DNA from: CAYTLQ01 sp964438715
Lineage (GTDB): Bacteria > Bacteroidota > Ignavibacteria > Ignavibacteriales > Ignavibacteriaceae
Length of the DNA stretch: 10,429 bases
Direction of reading: 5' to 3'
Assembly (NCBI GenBank): GCA_964438715.1
Contig: CAYTLQ010000221.1
Location: 1 to 10,429, forward strand
In this document: piece after piece, positions 1 through 7,609 of the stretch
How positions within the stretch are numbered: the stretch's first letter is position 1
Layout of the letters: every line of letters starts with the position of its first letter
The notes under the pieces: generated by a model
The model's database searches: none
What the model was told of the DNA's origin: nothing
What the model saw: the letters and a program-made list of their open reading frames with translations, nothing else
Program-made: the position numbers and the translations under genes

Positions 1-61
1 GTGAAATAATAATTATGCGCAGGCCGGCATAACGATTTGAGGTAGCGGTAAACTTTTTCAC
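1..61 (-). CDS. Probable 5' end of a divergent gene running off the left edge
   Basis: Reading leftward from a GTG at 61-59 there are 20 open codons to the window edge, beginning VKKFTATSNRYAG and continuing LRIIIIS. A GGAG (complement of 67-70) sits 5 bases upstream of the GTG, which is good Shine-Dalgarno spacing. A TAA stop lies in frame further upstream with no ATG in between, so GTG is the only sensible start. The basic N-terminus followed by a hydrophobic run could begin a signal peptide or membrane anchor. Function cannot be stated from 20 residues. The case rests on the ribosome-binding site and the open frame, so a chance frame remains possible. Confidence 0.42.
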   Translation of the reverse strand, partial: MKKFTATSNRYAGLRIIIIS

Positions 62-92
62 TTTTTCTCCAAAGGATGAAAGCCAAAATAGT

Positions 93-100
93 TAATTTTG
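93..100 (+). promoter_or_regulatory. Candidate Bacteroidota-type -7 box (TAATTTTG)
   Basis: TAATTTTG matches the TAnnTTTG -7 consensus known for Bacteroidota sigma-A promoters. It would place transcription start about 25-30 bases before the ATG at 135. No convincing -33 TTTG/TTG lies at the usual distance; the nearest T-rich run (62-67) is about 25 bases upstream and overlaps the ribosome-binding site of the divergent gene. One 8-mer in AT-rich DNA is weak evidence. Confidence 0.22.
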
Positions 101-134
101 AACTTAACAAAGTAAATTATAAAAAGAAATTGAT

Positions 135-1079
135 ATGAAAAAAATCTTTACGGTAATTCTCTCGTACCTGTTAACTGTTGCTACAGTCAATATTTATCCT
201 CAAAACGGAAATACTTCACGCTTCACACCCGATAAAGAATTACAGAATTATTTGAATAACATTTGCGACTCACTGGGTTTATTGATGGATTTTCATGTCG
301 GTGACGACGGATGGGAACAGATATCTTTGGCAGTTCTTGATATAAGTGAGAATAAAGCATCAATTGCACACATTAACGGCGATAATTTTATTTATCCAGC
401 CAGTTTTTATAAAATCTATGTCGCCGCCGTTATACTTGGCGAGATTGAAAAAGGAAAATTTTCTCTTTGGGACTCTATTATATGCACCGGAAAAAATATA
501 GTTGATAAATCAAAAGAACTGCCCGAACCGAGCCCTTTAATTTCGGAGGGTGATTCAGGTACAATTAATTATCTCCTTGATCTGATGATTACACGAAGTG
601 ATAATACCTCTGCAAATTTCCTTATTGATATTGCTACCCGACCTGAAATAAACAGATTTATTACTGCAAATGGTTGGAACGGAAGCGAAGTCACGAGAAA
701 GTTTTTGAAACGCAAATACGAAGACCCTGGTTATGACACGATTCGAGGCACACAGACCTGCGCCATCCACGCAGTTGAATTCTTTTATAAAGTTTATACG
801 AATAGTCTTATTTCACCATGGGTAAGTCAGCAATTAATGTCATTCCTCGGCAGGCAATTAGATAAAACAAAATTAGCATTAGGACTTCCTTCAAACGCAA
901 TGATGTACCATAAAACAGGCTGGTGGAGGTACTGGACAGCTGATGCGGGCATAATTTTGTCCGGCAAGTCAAAATATATTTTGGCCATTTTTCTCCCTAT
1001 TGAAATGGCAAAAGCCGTTCCGATTATTAAAACTATTTCCTCCTCAGTACACGATTTTATGCAGAGACGACATAAATAA
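135..1079 (+). CDS. Secreted serine hydrolase, class A beta-lactamase-like fold
   Basis: The 314-residue protein has an N-terminal signal peptide (about residues 1-22, MKKIF then a hydrophobic run, cleavage near YPQ). The active-site motifs of the penicillin-recognising serine hydrolase family appear in order: S90-F-Y-K93 (SxxK), S155-D156-N157 (SDN) within 'LMITRSDNTSANFLI', and K260-T261-G262 (KTG) followed by 'TADAGIIL'. The SDN-to-KTG spacing (105) is nearly that of classical class A enzymes (104), which favours the beta-lactamase2 family over AmpC-like or DD-peptidase families. The omega-loop glutamate (Glu166 in standard numbering) should fall near residue 191, where there is no Glu; E185 and E196 flank it. 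Hydrolysis of beta-lactams is therefore not assured, and a cell-wall or esterase role is possible. The enzyme should be periplasmic or secreted. The ATG start is set by the signal peptide; no clear Shine-Dalgarno is present. A hairpin follows the stop within 4 bases. Confidence 0.88.
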   Translation: MKKIFTVILSYLLTVATVNIYPQNGNTSRFTPDKELQNYLNNICDSLGLLMDFHVGDDGWEQISLAVLDISENKASIAHINGDNFIYPASFYKIYVAAVILGEIEKGKFSLWDSIICTGKNIVDKSKELPEPSPLISEGDSGTINYLLDLMITRSDNTSANFLIDIATRPEINRFITANGWNGSEVTRKFLKRKYEDPGYDTIRGTQTCAIHAVEFFYKVYTNSLISPWVSQQLMSFLGRQLDKTKLALGLPSNAMMYHKTGWWRYWTADAGIILSGKSKYILAIFLPIEMAKAVPIIKTISSSVHDFMQRRHK

Positions 1080-1082
1080 TAA

Positions 1083-1108
1083 TGGCGGGAAACCCCGCCA
1101 CTATTTTT
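1083..1108. terminator. Bidirectional rho-independent terminator between convergent genes
   Basis: TGGCGGG (1083-1089) pairs perfectly with CCCGCCA (1094-1100) across the 4-base loop AAAC. On the + strand it is followed by TATTTTT (1102-1108). On the - strand it is followed by a T-rich TTATTATTT. The GC-rich 7-bp stem stands out in AT-rich DNA and lies exactly between the stop codons of two convergent genes (1079 and 1127), so it probably ends both transcripts. Confidence 0.85.
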
Positions 1109-1126
1109 CCGGATTTCTCAGAAATA

Positions 1127-3577
1127 TTAAAAATCCATTGAATCCCCACCATCTCTTCTGTCTTTAATCTTTGAGCGGTCAAAGTTTAGGAAACGGTAAG
1201 TAAGACCCAGATAAACAACACGGCTATCTCTTTTATTATAGGAAGTAAGAATAAAATTCTGACCGTTAGTTGTACTATTAAATTTCTGGGTATTAAAAAG
1301 GTCTGTAACCCTTAAGTTCAACGATAAATCTCCATCAAACAGTTCTTTCTTAACAGCCAGATCAGTAGAAGATGTAGATTCCAGTTTTCCCTGCGGCATA
1401 TACATGGGCGAATTATAATTATATGCCAACTGAGCGCTAAAACCCATTCCGAGACCAATGTTAAGATTCAATTTTGAAAGCCAGCTATAACGGTCACCAC
1501 TGTTGTTTACTAGCGTGCTGTTCGAAGTGTAGTCCGTTCTGAAGTAAGATACATTGCCATTAAACCGAATCATTGGGAGTATGGGAGCCATTGCGGTAAG
1601 TTCCACTCCATAAGAATCTGAACGGTCAAGATTGGCAAATGTGGATTTTGTAACACCGTTACTCAACCCTGTACTGATATTCGTGATTATATCTGTTGTA
1701 CTTCTGAAAAAGAAAGAGGCTGTGTAAAAAGATTTGCCCACTGCCTGTGAATACCCTATTTCATAAGCATCGGTAAACTGAGGTTTTAATTTCGGATTTC
1801 CGGCAAAAATATTCTGTGAGTCAGCATAACTAACAAAGGGATTTAACTGTCTGTTATTCGGTCTCTCAACACGGCGTGAATATCCTGCCTTTATCTCTCC
1901 GCCTTCAATAATATCTGTAGCCAGATGGAATGAGGGATACAATGCAGTATAATTATTTTCAAACCTCTCATTGCTTTTCGGCAGAAACCCTTCACTATAT
2001 ACTTGCTCAAAGCGGAGTCCTGCCTGATATTTGAGTACGCTTATGTTCCCCGTGAGCATAGAGTATGCAGAATGTATCTGCTCTTCATAATCAAAATAAT
2101 TACTCTGCGTTGGGTCATTAATTAACTGTCCGGGCGTTAGATAATATGAATAGTCGTTCCGCATTGAAATATTTTTTACTCTGCTTGAAAGACCACTCTC
2201 AACTTTTGCTCCGGTCCAGAGTGGCTGATTGTAATTAGCCTGAAACTGGAAATTCTTCAGAGTGTTACGCGACTCGGCATCCTGACCCGTCAGCATTGAA
2301 GGTGTCATGTCAAGTTCAAAATCGGTCTGATCATTCTCCTGATTCCCGTTCATTGAATTACTTGAATAACTTAGATCAGCAGTAAGATCTTTATTCTTCT
2401 CTTCAAAAGTGCGCTTATAACTAATTGTAAACTCATTTCCCTGCATGTTTCTTTCGGTCAGGGAATTACGGGTATAATAGCGTGTGAGCGTGTTTGAACC
2501 ATCCAGAAATTGGTTTATTCTGAATTCTGAATTTTCAAAGAAAAACCTGCGTCCCTGATAATTCACATTTAAAGAATTATACTCATCAATCAGGTAATCG
2601 ATTCCGGCGTTTACATTATGTGAACCCATCCTGAACAGAGCGCTTGATTTTTGATCGAAATATAAAAGTCCCGAAGTAAGATTGGAGGAACGCAGTGAGT
2701 TTGATGTACCGGGAGTATTGTTAAATCTTGTGTCGTAGCTTGTATAAAAATTCAGACTATTGTATTTATAGTTGAGTACTAATGAAGTATTATACTTATC
2801 CTGTGTGCCGGCATTTAGGCTTGCCTGTCCGTTGAAGCCAATCTCTTTCTTCTTTTTTAGTATGATATTAATAATTCCGGAGGTTCCTTCAGGATCGTAT
2901 TTAACGGAGGGATTTGTGATAATTTCTATTGACTCGATGTTACTCGCCGGAATCTGATTGAGAATATCAGAACCACTTAACCCCGCTAAGCCTGATGGTT
3001 TCCCGTCAATAAGTATTGTAATATTCTGACTACCACGAAGACTTACATTGCCATCCACATCAACCGAAACTGAGGGGACTGTCTGCAGGACCTCTACTGC
3101 ACTGCCGCCATTGGCATTAATGTTTTTATCAACCGTAATCACCTTCTTATCAAGATTGTTGATAATTTCATCCTTCTCACCGGTAACTATAACATCCTGC
3201 AATTTGTAAAAATGATCACGGATATAAATAACACCAACATCGGTAATTTGATTCTGAGGACTGACAGAGACCGAATCCAATGTGGTATTATCATACCCGA
3301 TGAATGATATTTTAATAAAATATCGTCCGAAAGGTAATTTTTCGAGACTAAACTTACCCTGACTGTCCGTTACTGTTCCTGTAACAAGTGCTGAATCACG
3401 CTTTGAGTATAAAGCCACATTTGCATATTCAACAGGCGCTTTTAATTTTTCATCAAACACCTTCCCTGTAATTATTCCCGAAGCTGTAACAGAACGACTT
3501 CTGTCTGCATCAGCCTGAGCGAATGTTACATGTGACATTATTAAACAAGGTATCAGCAAGCGCAAAAGTGAAATCAT
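1127..3577 (-). CDS. TonB-dependent outer-membrane receptor with carboxypeptidase-regulatory-like N-terminal domain
   Basis: The 816-residue protein has a signal peptide (about 1-20, ending THVTFAQ-like 'HVTFAQ'). A carboxypeptidase-regulatory-like beta-sandwich spans about 34-120 ('GIITGKVFDE', 'ALVTGTVTDSQGKFSLEKLP', 'YFIKISFIGYD'). The TonB plug spans about 125-240: 'LQDVIVTGE', 'LQTVPSVSVDVDGNVSLRGS', 'ITILIDGKPSGL', 'IESIEIITNPSVKYDPEGTS', 'GIINIIL'. A 22-strand-type barrel of the OMP_b-brl_3 kind fills the rest. The C-terminus is an acidic/basic tail ending GGDSMDF, which is typical of this receptor subfamily rather than a plain aromatic end. Receptors of this family import large or scarce substrates across the outer membrane using TonB-ExbBD energy; the substrate here cannot be read from sequence. 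AAGGAAAGGAA just upstream of the ATG is a good ribosome-binding site. There is no SusD-like partner beside it. It is divergently transcribed from a second, dissimilar receptor. Confidence 0.9.
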   Translation of the reverse strand: MISLLRLLIPCLIMSHVTFAQADADRSRSVTASGIITGKVFDEKLKAPVEYANVALYSKRDSALVTGTVTDSQGKFSLEKLPFGRYFIKISFIGYDNTTLDSVSVSPQNQITDVGVIYIRDHFYKLQDVIVTGEKDEIINNLDKKVITVDKNINANGGSAVEVLQTVPSVSVDVDGNVSLRGSQNITILIDGKPSGLAGLSGSDILNQIPASNIESIEIITNPSVKYDPEGTSGIINIILKKKKEIGFNGQASLNAGTQDKYNTSLVLNYKYNSLNFYTSYDTRFNNTPGTSNSLRSSNLTSGLLYFDQKSSALFRMGSHNVNAGIDYLIDEYNSLNVNYQGRRFFFENSEFRINQFLDGSNTLTRYYTRNSLTERNMQGNEFTISYKRTFEEKNKDLTADLSYSSNSMNGNQENDQTDFELDMTPSMLTGQDAESRNTLKNFQFQANYNQPLWTGAKVESGLSSRVKNISMRNDYSYYLTPGQLINDPTQSNYFDYEEQIHSAYSMLTGNISVLKYQAGLRFEQVYSEGFLPKSNERFENNYTALYPSFHLATDIIEGGEIKAGYSRRVERPNNRQLNPFVSYADSQNIFAGNPKLKPQFTDAYEIGYSQAVGKSFYTASFFFRSTTDIITNISTGLSNGVTKSTFANLDRSDSYGVELTAMAPILPMIRFNGNVSYFRTDYTSNSTLVNNSGDRYSWLSKLNLNIGLGMGFSAQLAYNYNSPMYMPQGKLESTSSTDLAVKKELFDGDLSLNLRVTDLFNTQKFNSTTNGQNFILTSYNKRDSRVVYLGLTYRFLNFDRSKIKDRRDGGDSMDF

Positions 3578-3626
3578 CGTATTCCTTTCCTTAAAACTAA
3601 TTTCTTTAATTTACTTTTATTTGGAC

Positions 3627-3656
3627 AATCGGTAATCAAAAATTGTTTAATCGGTA
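3627..3656. repeat. Tandem direct repeat AATCGGTA x2 at 22-bp spacing, candidate operator
   Basis: AATCGGTA occurs at 3627-3634 and 3649-3656. The start-to-start distance is 22 bp, about two turns of the helix, so both copies face the same side. They lie 50-80 bases upstream of the leftward receptor's start codon, a usual position for an activator or overlapping repressor. Related CGGTA cores recur at 3804-3808 and 3842-3845. The regulator is unknown. Confidence 0.35.
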
Positions 3657-3689
3657 TAAAAAAATGATAAGAGTTACACCAATAAAACA

Positions 3690-3728
3690 TAAAAATTCCA
3701 GAAATGGTTCTTTTGCAGGGAATTTTTA
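3690..3728. repeat. Perfect 10-bp inverted repeat with 19-base loop
   Basis: TAAAAATTCC (3690-3699) is exactly complementary to GGAATTTTTA (3719-3728). Inside the loop, AGAA (3700-3703) can pair with TTCT (3708-3711), giving a short stacked hairpin. It could be a regulator-binding dyad or a leader-RNA structure. The stem is mostly A/T, so RNA stability would be modest and chance occurrence is not excluded. Confidence 0.35.
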
Positions 3729-3833
3729 GGGGTAATTAACTATTTGCTCTATCGGGAGTAAAAATAAATTCCTATTTTTCAATAAATCGTTTTTGAAATA
3801 CTTCCGGTACTGTTCAGTGGAAATTCACTTATT

Positions 3834-3850
3834 CAATTACCGGTAAATTG
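3834..3850. repeat. CCGG-centred palindrome upstream of second receptor start
   Basis: TTACCGGTAA (3837-3846) is a perfect palindrome. The flanks extend it to CAATTACCGGTAAATTG (3834-3850) with a single unpaired A. It ends 12 bases before the ATG at 3863 and 3 bases before the GGAG ribosome-binding site, so a protein bound here could block transcription or initiation. Confidence 0.3.
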
Positions 3851-3862
3851 AGTGGAGCATTA

Positions 3863-5968
3863 ATGAACTACCTACTTTTCATACTTATAATCGGAATCAT
3901 AACCCCTTTTTCGTACTCTCAGGAGGTAAAAAAAGACAGCCTTCGACACGAAATTGAAGATGTTGTAATTATCGGTACCAGAACAACAGAAAAAATAATA
4001 GATATTCCCTATTCTGTTTTCCGTGTTGATAAAAAAGAGCTAAAGTTTGGACGAAAGGTCTCGGCAAGAGATGTTCTTGCGGATGTTCCCGGATTGTTTC
4101 TGCAAAGCAGGTACGGCAATCATGACCTTCGAATATCTATAAGAGGGTTTGGAACGCGGTCGAATTCCGGAGTGCGAGGTGTTCGTATTTTACAGGATGG
4201 TATCCCCGAATCCGAACCCGATGGTGAAACTGTCATTGATGCTGTTGATTTTACTTCCCTCGGCACTGTAGAGGTTGTCAAAGGAAATCTCTCCTCACTC
4301 TATGCAAATGCTCCCGGTGGAGTTATTAATTTTGTTACCGATATGAATTTTTCGGAGGATTTTCTGAAGTTGTCTAACCAGACAGGTAAATTCGGCTTGC
4401 AACAAAACGGCTTTAAACTCGGACTTAAAGGCTACGATTCCAAATTTTTTATGTCCTATAATTACCGCAATCTTGATGGTTATAGAAAACACAGTCACGA
4501 GTATCAGAATATCTTTAATGTAGTGTATGAAGCTATTGTTGCGAATAAATCGACAATTTCTGTGCTAGGTAATTATGTTGCAGGAGTAATAAAGTTACCT
4601 GGTTCACTTACCGCCGCCGAATATGCTGAAGACCCGTTTGCTGAACAGCCCCTGGCAAGTGTTCAGGATTTTAAGAGAATTACCCGTAAAGGACGCCTTG
4701 CCATTAAATATCGTTACCTCTTTGGTGAGGGTGACCTCTCCGAACTGGAGATTGTTGGATATGGCGGTATAAAAGAATTAGAAAAAGCAGATCTGAATAT
4801 TTACACTCTTTCTACCCGTTACTCGCTCGGCGGACAAGCGCGGGTTGCTACCTCTTTTCCACTCTTCGGTCAGCTGAATAAACTTACCGCTGGAATGGAT
4901 TATGCATTCCAATCCGGTCCAATCAATAATCTTGATAATATCTTCGGGCAAAAGGGCATTTCTGTACTAAACAGTTACGACCAGAGCCTTGGAAATTTGG
5001 GATTCTATTTTCTTGATCATCTCAATATTTTACCCGGTAAATTCGATCTCTATGTCTCTGCACGGTTCGATAATAATGTTTATAAAAGAAATATTATCAT
5101 TCCATTCGGCAGTACTGATACTTCAAGAGTATTTTCTGAATTCACCCCTAAAATAGGGCTCAATTATAAACTTACACCCACGATTGCTCTTTACACATCG
5201 TATGGCATAGGATACGATTTTCCGGCAGTAAGTGAGATGGTAAATACGCCTCTAACCTCCAATATCAAATATTCACTCAACCCCGATCTTGTACCACAGA
5301 AATCGGGCAATTTTGAGTTTGGAATTAAAGGGAATATTGTTGATCAGGATGCCGACTTTATGAATAGAATATTTTTTGAAGTAACCTACTTTAATTACCA
5401 AATTAAAGACGAGATCGTTCCTTTTGTTATAAATCAAAACATTTACTTCAAGAATGCGGGGAAAACTAACAGACAAGGAGTTGAAATCGGATTAAAAACT
5501 CATCCGCTTCACGATATGGAAGTCGTCGTGAATTACACAATCACAAACTTTAAATTTACCGATTACAAGAACATCATAAATACTCCGTCAGGCAATATAG
5601 TTGAAGACTATACCGGTAATAAAGTGCCTTCAGTTCCTTCGAATATTCTGAATTTTATTGTAATGAAAGAATTTGACCTGTCGGAGAAACTCTCGACATT
5701 AGTATTGTACGACTGTGATTATATCGCTTCTATGCCGGTGAATGATGCAAACACCGCGTTTTCATCAGCATATTTTTATGCTAACCTGCTTTTCGGACTT
5801 ACCTATTCGGGCGAAAACTACGGAGCAATTGTTTTTGTGGGGTCGAATAACTTTCTTGACAGACGATATACCGGCTTCCTTAATATTAACGACTATTACG
5901 GCCGCTATTATGAAACCGGTGAACCACGCACCATTTTCGGCGGAATTAACTTTACCTATAATTTTTAA
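3863..5968 (+). CDS. TonB-dependent outer-membrane receptor (siderophore-receptor-like)
   Basis: I choose the ATG at 3863 over the in-frame TTG at 3848 because GGAG (3854-3857) lies 5 bases before it and the protein then begins directly with a signal peptide (MNYLLFILIIGIITPFSYSQ). This gives 701 residues. A TonB-box-like stretch 'IEDVVIIGTR' (31-40) is followed by the plug domain (about 42-160: 'SARDVLADVPGLFLQSRYG', 'LRISIRGFGTRS', 'VRILQDGIPESEPDGET', 'VEVVKGNLSSLYANAPGGV'). A barrel runs to the C-terminus and ends FTYNF, with the terminal Phe expected for BAM-assembled barrels. There is no carboxypeptidase-like N-terminal domain, unlike the neighbouring receptor. The 'RGFGTRSNSGVRGVRILQDG' type of plug resembles siderophore and metal-chelate receptors, so iron or metal-complex uptake is a reasonable guess but unproven. 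The gene continues into the Asp-box gene after 2 bases. Confidence 0.9.
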   Translation: MNYLLFILIIGIITPFSYSQEVKKDSLRHEIEDVVIIGTRTTEKIIDIPYSVFRVDKKELKFGRKVSARDVLADVPGLFLQSRYGNHDLRISIRGFGTRSNSGVRGVRILQDGIPESEPDGETVIDAVDFTSLGTVEVVKGNLSSLYANAPGGVINFVTDMNFSEDFLKLSNQTGKFGLQQNGFKLGLKGYDSKFFMSYNYRNLDGYRKHSHEYQNIFNVVYEAIVANKSTISVLGNYVAGVIKLPGSLTAAEYAEDPFAEQPLASVQDFKRITRKGRLAIKYRYLFGEGDLSELEIVGYGGIKELEKADLNIYTLSTRYSLGGQARVATSFPLFGQLNKLTAGMDYAFQSGPINNLDNIFGQKGISVLNSYDQSLGNLGFYFLDHLNILPGKFDLYVSARFDNNVYKRNIIIPFGSTDTSRVFSEFTPKIGLNYKLTPTIALYTSYGIGYDFPAVSEMVNTPLTSNIKYSLNPDLVPQKSGNFEFGIKGNIVDQDADFMNRIFFEVTYFNYQIKDEIVPFVINQNIYFKNAGKTNRQGVEIGLKTHPLHDMEVVVNYTITNFKFTDYKNIINTPSGNIVEDYTGNKVPSVPSNILNFIVMKEFDLSEKLSTLVLYDCDYIASMPVNDANTAFSSAYFYANLLFGLTYSGENYGAIVFVGSNNFLDRRYTGFLNINDYYGRYYETGEPRTIFGGINFTYNF

Positions 5969-5970
5969 TT

Positions 5971-7572
5971 ATGTTTAAAACTCTGTTACTAACATTTGCT
6001 TTCTTCTCCTCACTTTCAGCAGAGAGTGATTCGATTAAAGTTTTCAGGATTTATCCCTCTGCGGTAACTCAAACTGAACCGATTGCAGTGATTGATCCGA
6101 AAAATCCCAACATACTATTTGTTAGCGGTGTAACAATAAATACAAACAACGGATTTAAAAGCGAAGGAGTATATTTTACCACAGATGCAGGAGAAACCTG
6201 GTTTGGTAGTGATACCTGCAAAGGCGCATTTATTGGCAACCACGGCGGCGACCCCGGTGTTGCAGTTGATACTAACGGTACATTTGTATTAACACATATC
6301 GGTTCGGTTTTTCCGGGTGTTTATTCTCATTATTCAACAAACTTCGGATCAAGTTGGTCCAACGCATACACTATTACTTCGGTTCAACCCGAGGACAAAG
6401 GCACTACAACATCCGACCACTCTCCTTCCAGCCCGTATTATGGCCGCATTTACACTGCGTGGGTAAATTTTGTCAATCCGTTTCCGGTTCTTGTTTCTTA
6501 CACTACTAACGGTGGGGTTAACTGGTCTTCACCGGTAACATTAAATAGCCCTCCTCCAGCAAATTCTTCGGGTGGATTTATCAAAACAGGAAGAGCCGGC
6601 GAGGTATTTGTTACCTGGGCAGGACTTGGAACATCGTTCCCGTTTCCGGAAGACTTTGTTGGTTTTGGAAAGTCAACTGATGGAGGAGCAACTTGGTCAG
6701 TTTCTCAAAATATTTTCGATGTCGCTGGTATAAAAGGTACATTGGCGGAAAAAAATAATATTCGGGTAAACGGTCTGCCGGTAATAGGTGTTGATAAAAG
6801 CGGCGGTGAAAGAGATGGATGGATTTATATCTTAACAACACAAAAAAACCTGCCGCCGGCCGGCTCCGATCCTGATATAATTTTGCACAGATCTACCGAC
6901 GGAGGAATCACATGGTCGCAGGGAATCCGTGTGAACCAGGACCCATTAAACAATGGTAAAATTCAATACTTCCCTTATATTGATGTTGATAAATTTGGTG
7001 CCGTAAATATCATTTTCTATGATGACAGGAATACATCTTCCGACTCTGCACAGTTGTTTTTCGCCAGATCAACCGATGGCGGAAACTCCTGGTCAGAAAA
7101 ATTAATCAGTGGTCATACATTTAAGCCTAAGCCTATTGTCGGCGGTTCTTCGACATATCAAGGCGATCATATCTCAATTACATCAAACAACACACACATT
7201 TTTGCATTCTGGATGGATGATTATTCCGGTATTTACCAAATATGGTGTGCAAAAATTCCATTCAGTACCATAACCGAAGTCAAAGAATTTGATCCGAAAC
7301 CTGAAAAGTTTTCCATTTCTGAATTTTATCCTCAACCATTCAATAGTTATAGTAATGTAAAAATTTATTCTCCGGTTGAAGGCTATATTACTATAACACT
7401 GTATGATGCCATTGGGAATTGTATCGGAGAATTACACTCGGGAATTATTCAACAGGGAGCGTCATCTGTTCAGTTAAACACGAACAAGTTCAATCTTCCT
7501 TCAGGCATATACTATTGCAGGATTTCGATGAATGGTCGCTCAGAAATGAAGAAACTTATGTATCTAAAATAA
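5971..7572 (+). CDS. T9SS-secreted Asp-box (BNR/sialidase-like) beta-propeller protein
   Basis: The 533-residue protein begins with a signal peptide (about 1-17, MFKTLLLTFAFFSSLSA). Six Asp-box motifs of the S/T-x-D/N-x-G-x-x-W type lie at residues 70-77, 122-129, 178-185, 235-242, 308-315 and 367-374. Their spacing of 52-73 residues fits one per blade of a six-bladed propeller. Residues about 448-533 form a type A T9SS sorting domain ('SEFYPQPFN', 'ITLYDAIGNCIGEL', 'NLPSGIYYCRI', ending KKLMYLK), so the protein should cross the outer membrane by the type IX system and be released or attached to the surface. Sialidases carry a similar fold, but I cannot identify a convincing RIP motif or arginine triad ('FRIYPS' at 25-30 only loosely resembles RIP). 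Enzymatic sialidase activity should not be assumed; a binding role is equally likely. The ATG is 2 bases after the receptor's stop and has no Shine-Dalgarno of its own, which suggests coupled translation. Confidence 0.88.
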   Translation: MFKTLLLTFAFFSSLSAESDSIKVFRIYPSAVTQTEPIAVIDPKNPNILFVSGVTINTNNGFKSEGVYFTTDAGETWFGSDTCKGAFIGNHGGDPGVAVDTNGTFVLTHIGSVFPGVYSHYSTNFGSSWSNAYTITSVQPEDKGTTTSDHSPSSPYYGRIYTAWVNFVNPFPVLVSYTTNGGVNWSSPVTLNSPPPANSSGGFIKTGRAGEVFVTWAGLGTSFPFPEDFVGFGKSTDGGATWSVSQNIFDVAGIKGTLAEKNNIRVNGLPVIGVDKSGGERDGWIYILTTQKNLPPAGSDPDIILHRSTDGGITWSQGIRVNQDPLNNGKIQYFPYIDVDKFGAVNIIFYDDRNTSSDSAQLFFARSTDGGNSWSEKLISGHTFKPKPIVGGSSTYQGDHISITSNNTHIFAFWMDDYSGIYQIWCAKIPFSTITEVKEFDPKPEKFSISEFYPQPFNSYSNVKIYSPVEGYITITLYDAIGNCIGELHSGIIQQGASSVQLNTNKFNLPSGIYYCRISMNGRSEMKKLMYLK

Positions 7573-7609
7573 AAGGTAATTGGAAAGTAAATCTTCTCAA
7601 AAAGAATCT
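7573..7609. other. Short convergent junction without a clear terminator
   Basis: Only 37 bases separate the stop codons of the Asp-box gene and the TonB-like gene. The best pairing is a 4-bp TTCT/AGAA stem near 7591-7605, too weak to call a rho-independent terminator. Read-through in either direction would give antisense RNA over the neighbouring 3' end. Confidence 0.4.

Larger units (their letters stand above)
3578..3862. promoter_or_regulatory. Divergent intergenic control region between two TonB-dependent receptor genes
   Basis: This 285-bp gap must hold the promoters for both receptors. It is very AT-rich, and I find no open frame of note and no exact TAnnTTTG box at a convincing position on either strand. 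Three structured elements stand out and are listed separately: a tandem AATCGGTA repeat, a perfect 10-bp inverted repeat, and a CCGG-centred palindrome just before the rightward gene. Shared control of the two receptors, for example by iron or another nutrient, is inference. Confidence 0.55.

Noticed and set aside
3848..3862. TTG at 3848 as start of the second receptor
   Set aside because: The ATG at 3863 has a well-placed GGAG and begins a clean signal peptide; the TTG version adds five residues and has no ribosome-binding site.
5971..7572. Labelling the Asp-box protein a sialidase
   Set aside because: Asp-boxes mark the fold, not the activity, and the catalytic residues could not be identified.
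7591..7605. Possible terminator between the convergent genes
   Set aside because: The stem is only 4 bp and A/T-rich, well below what supports a rho-independent terminator.
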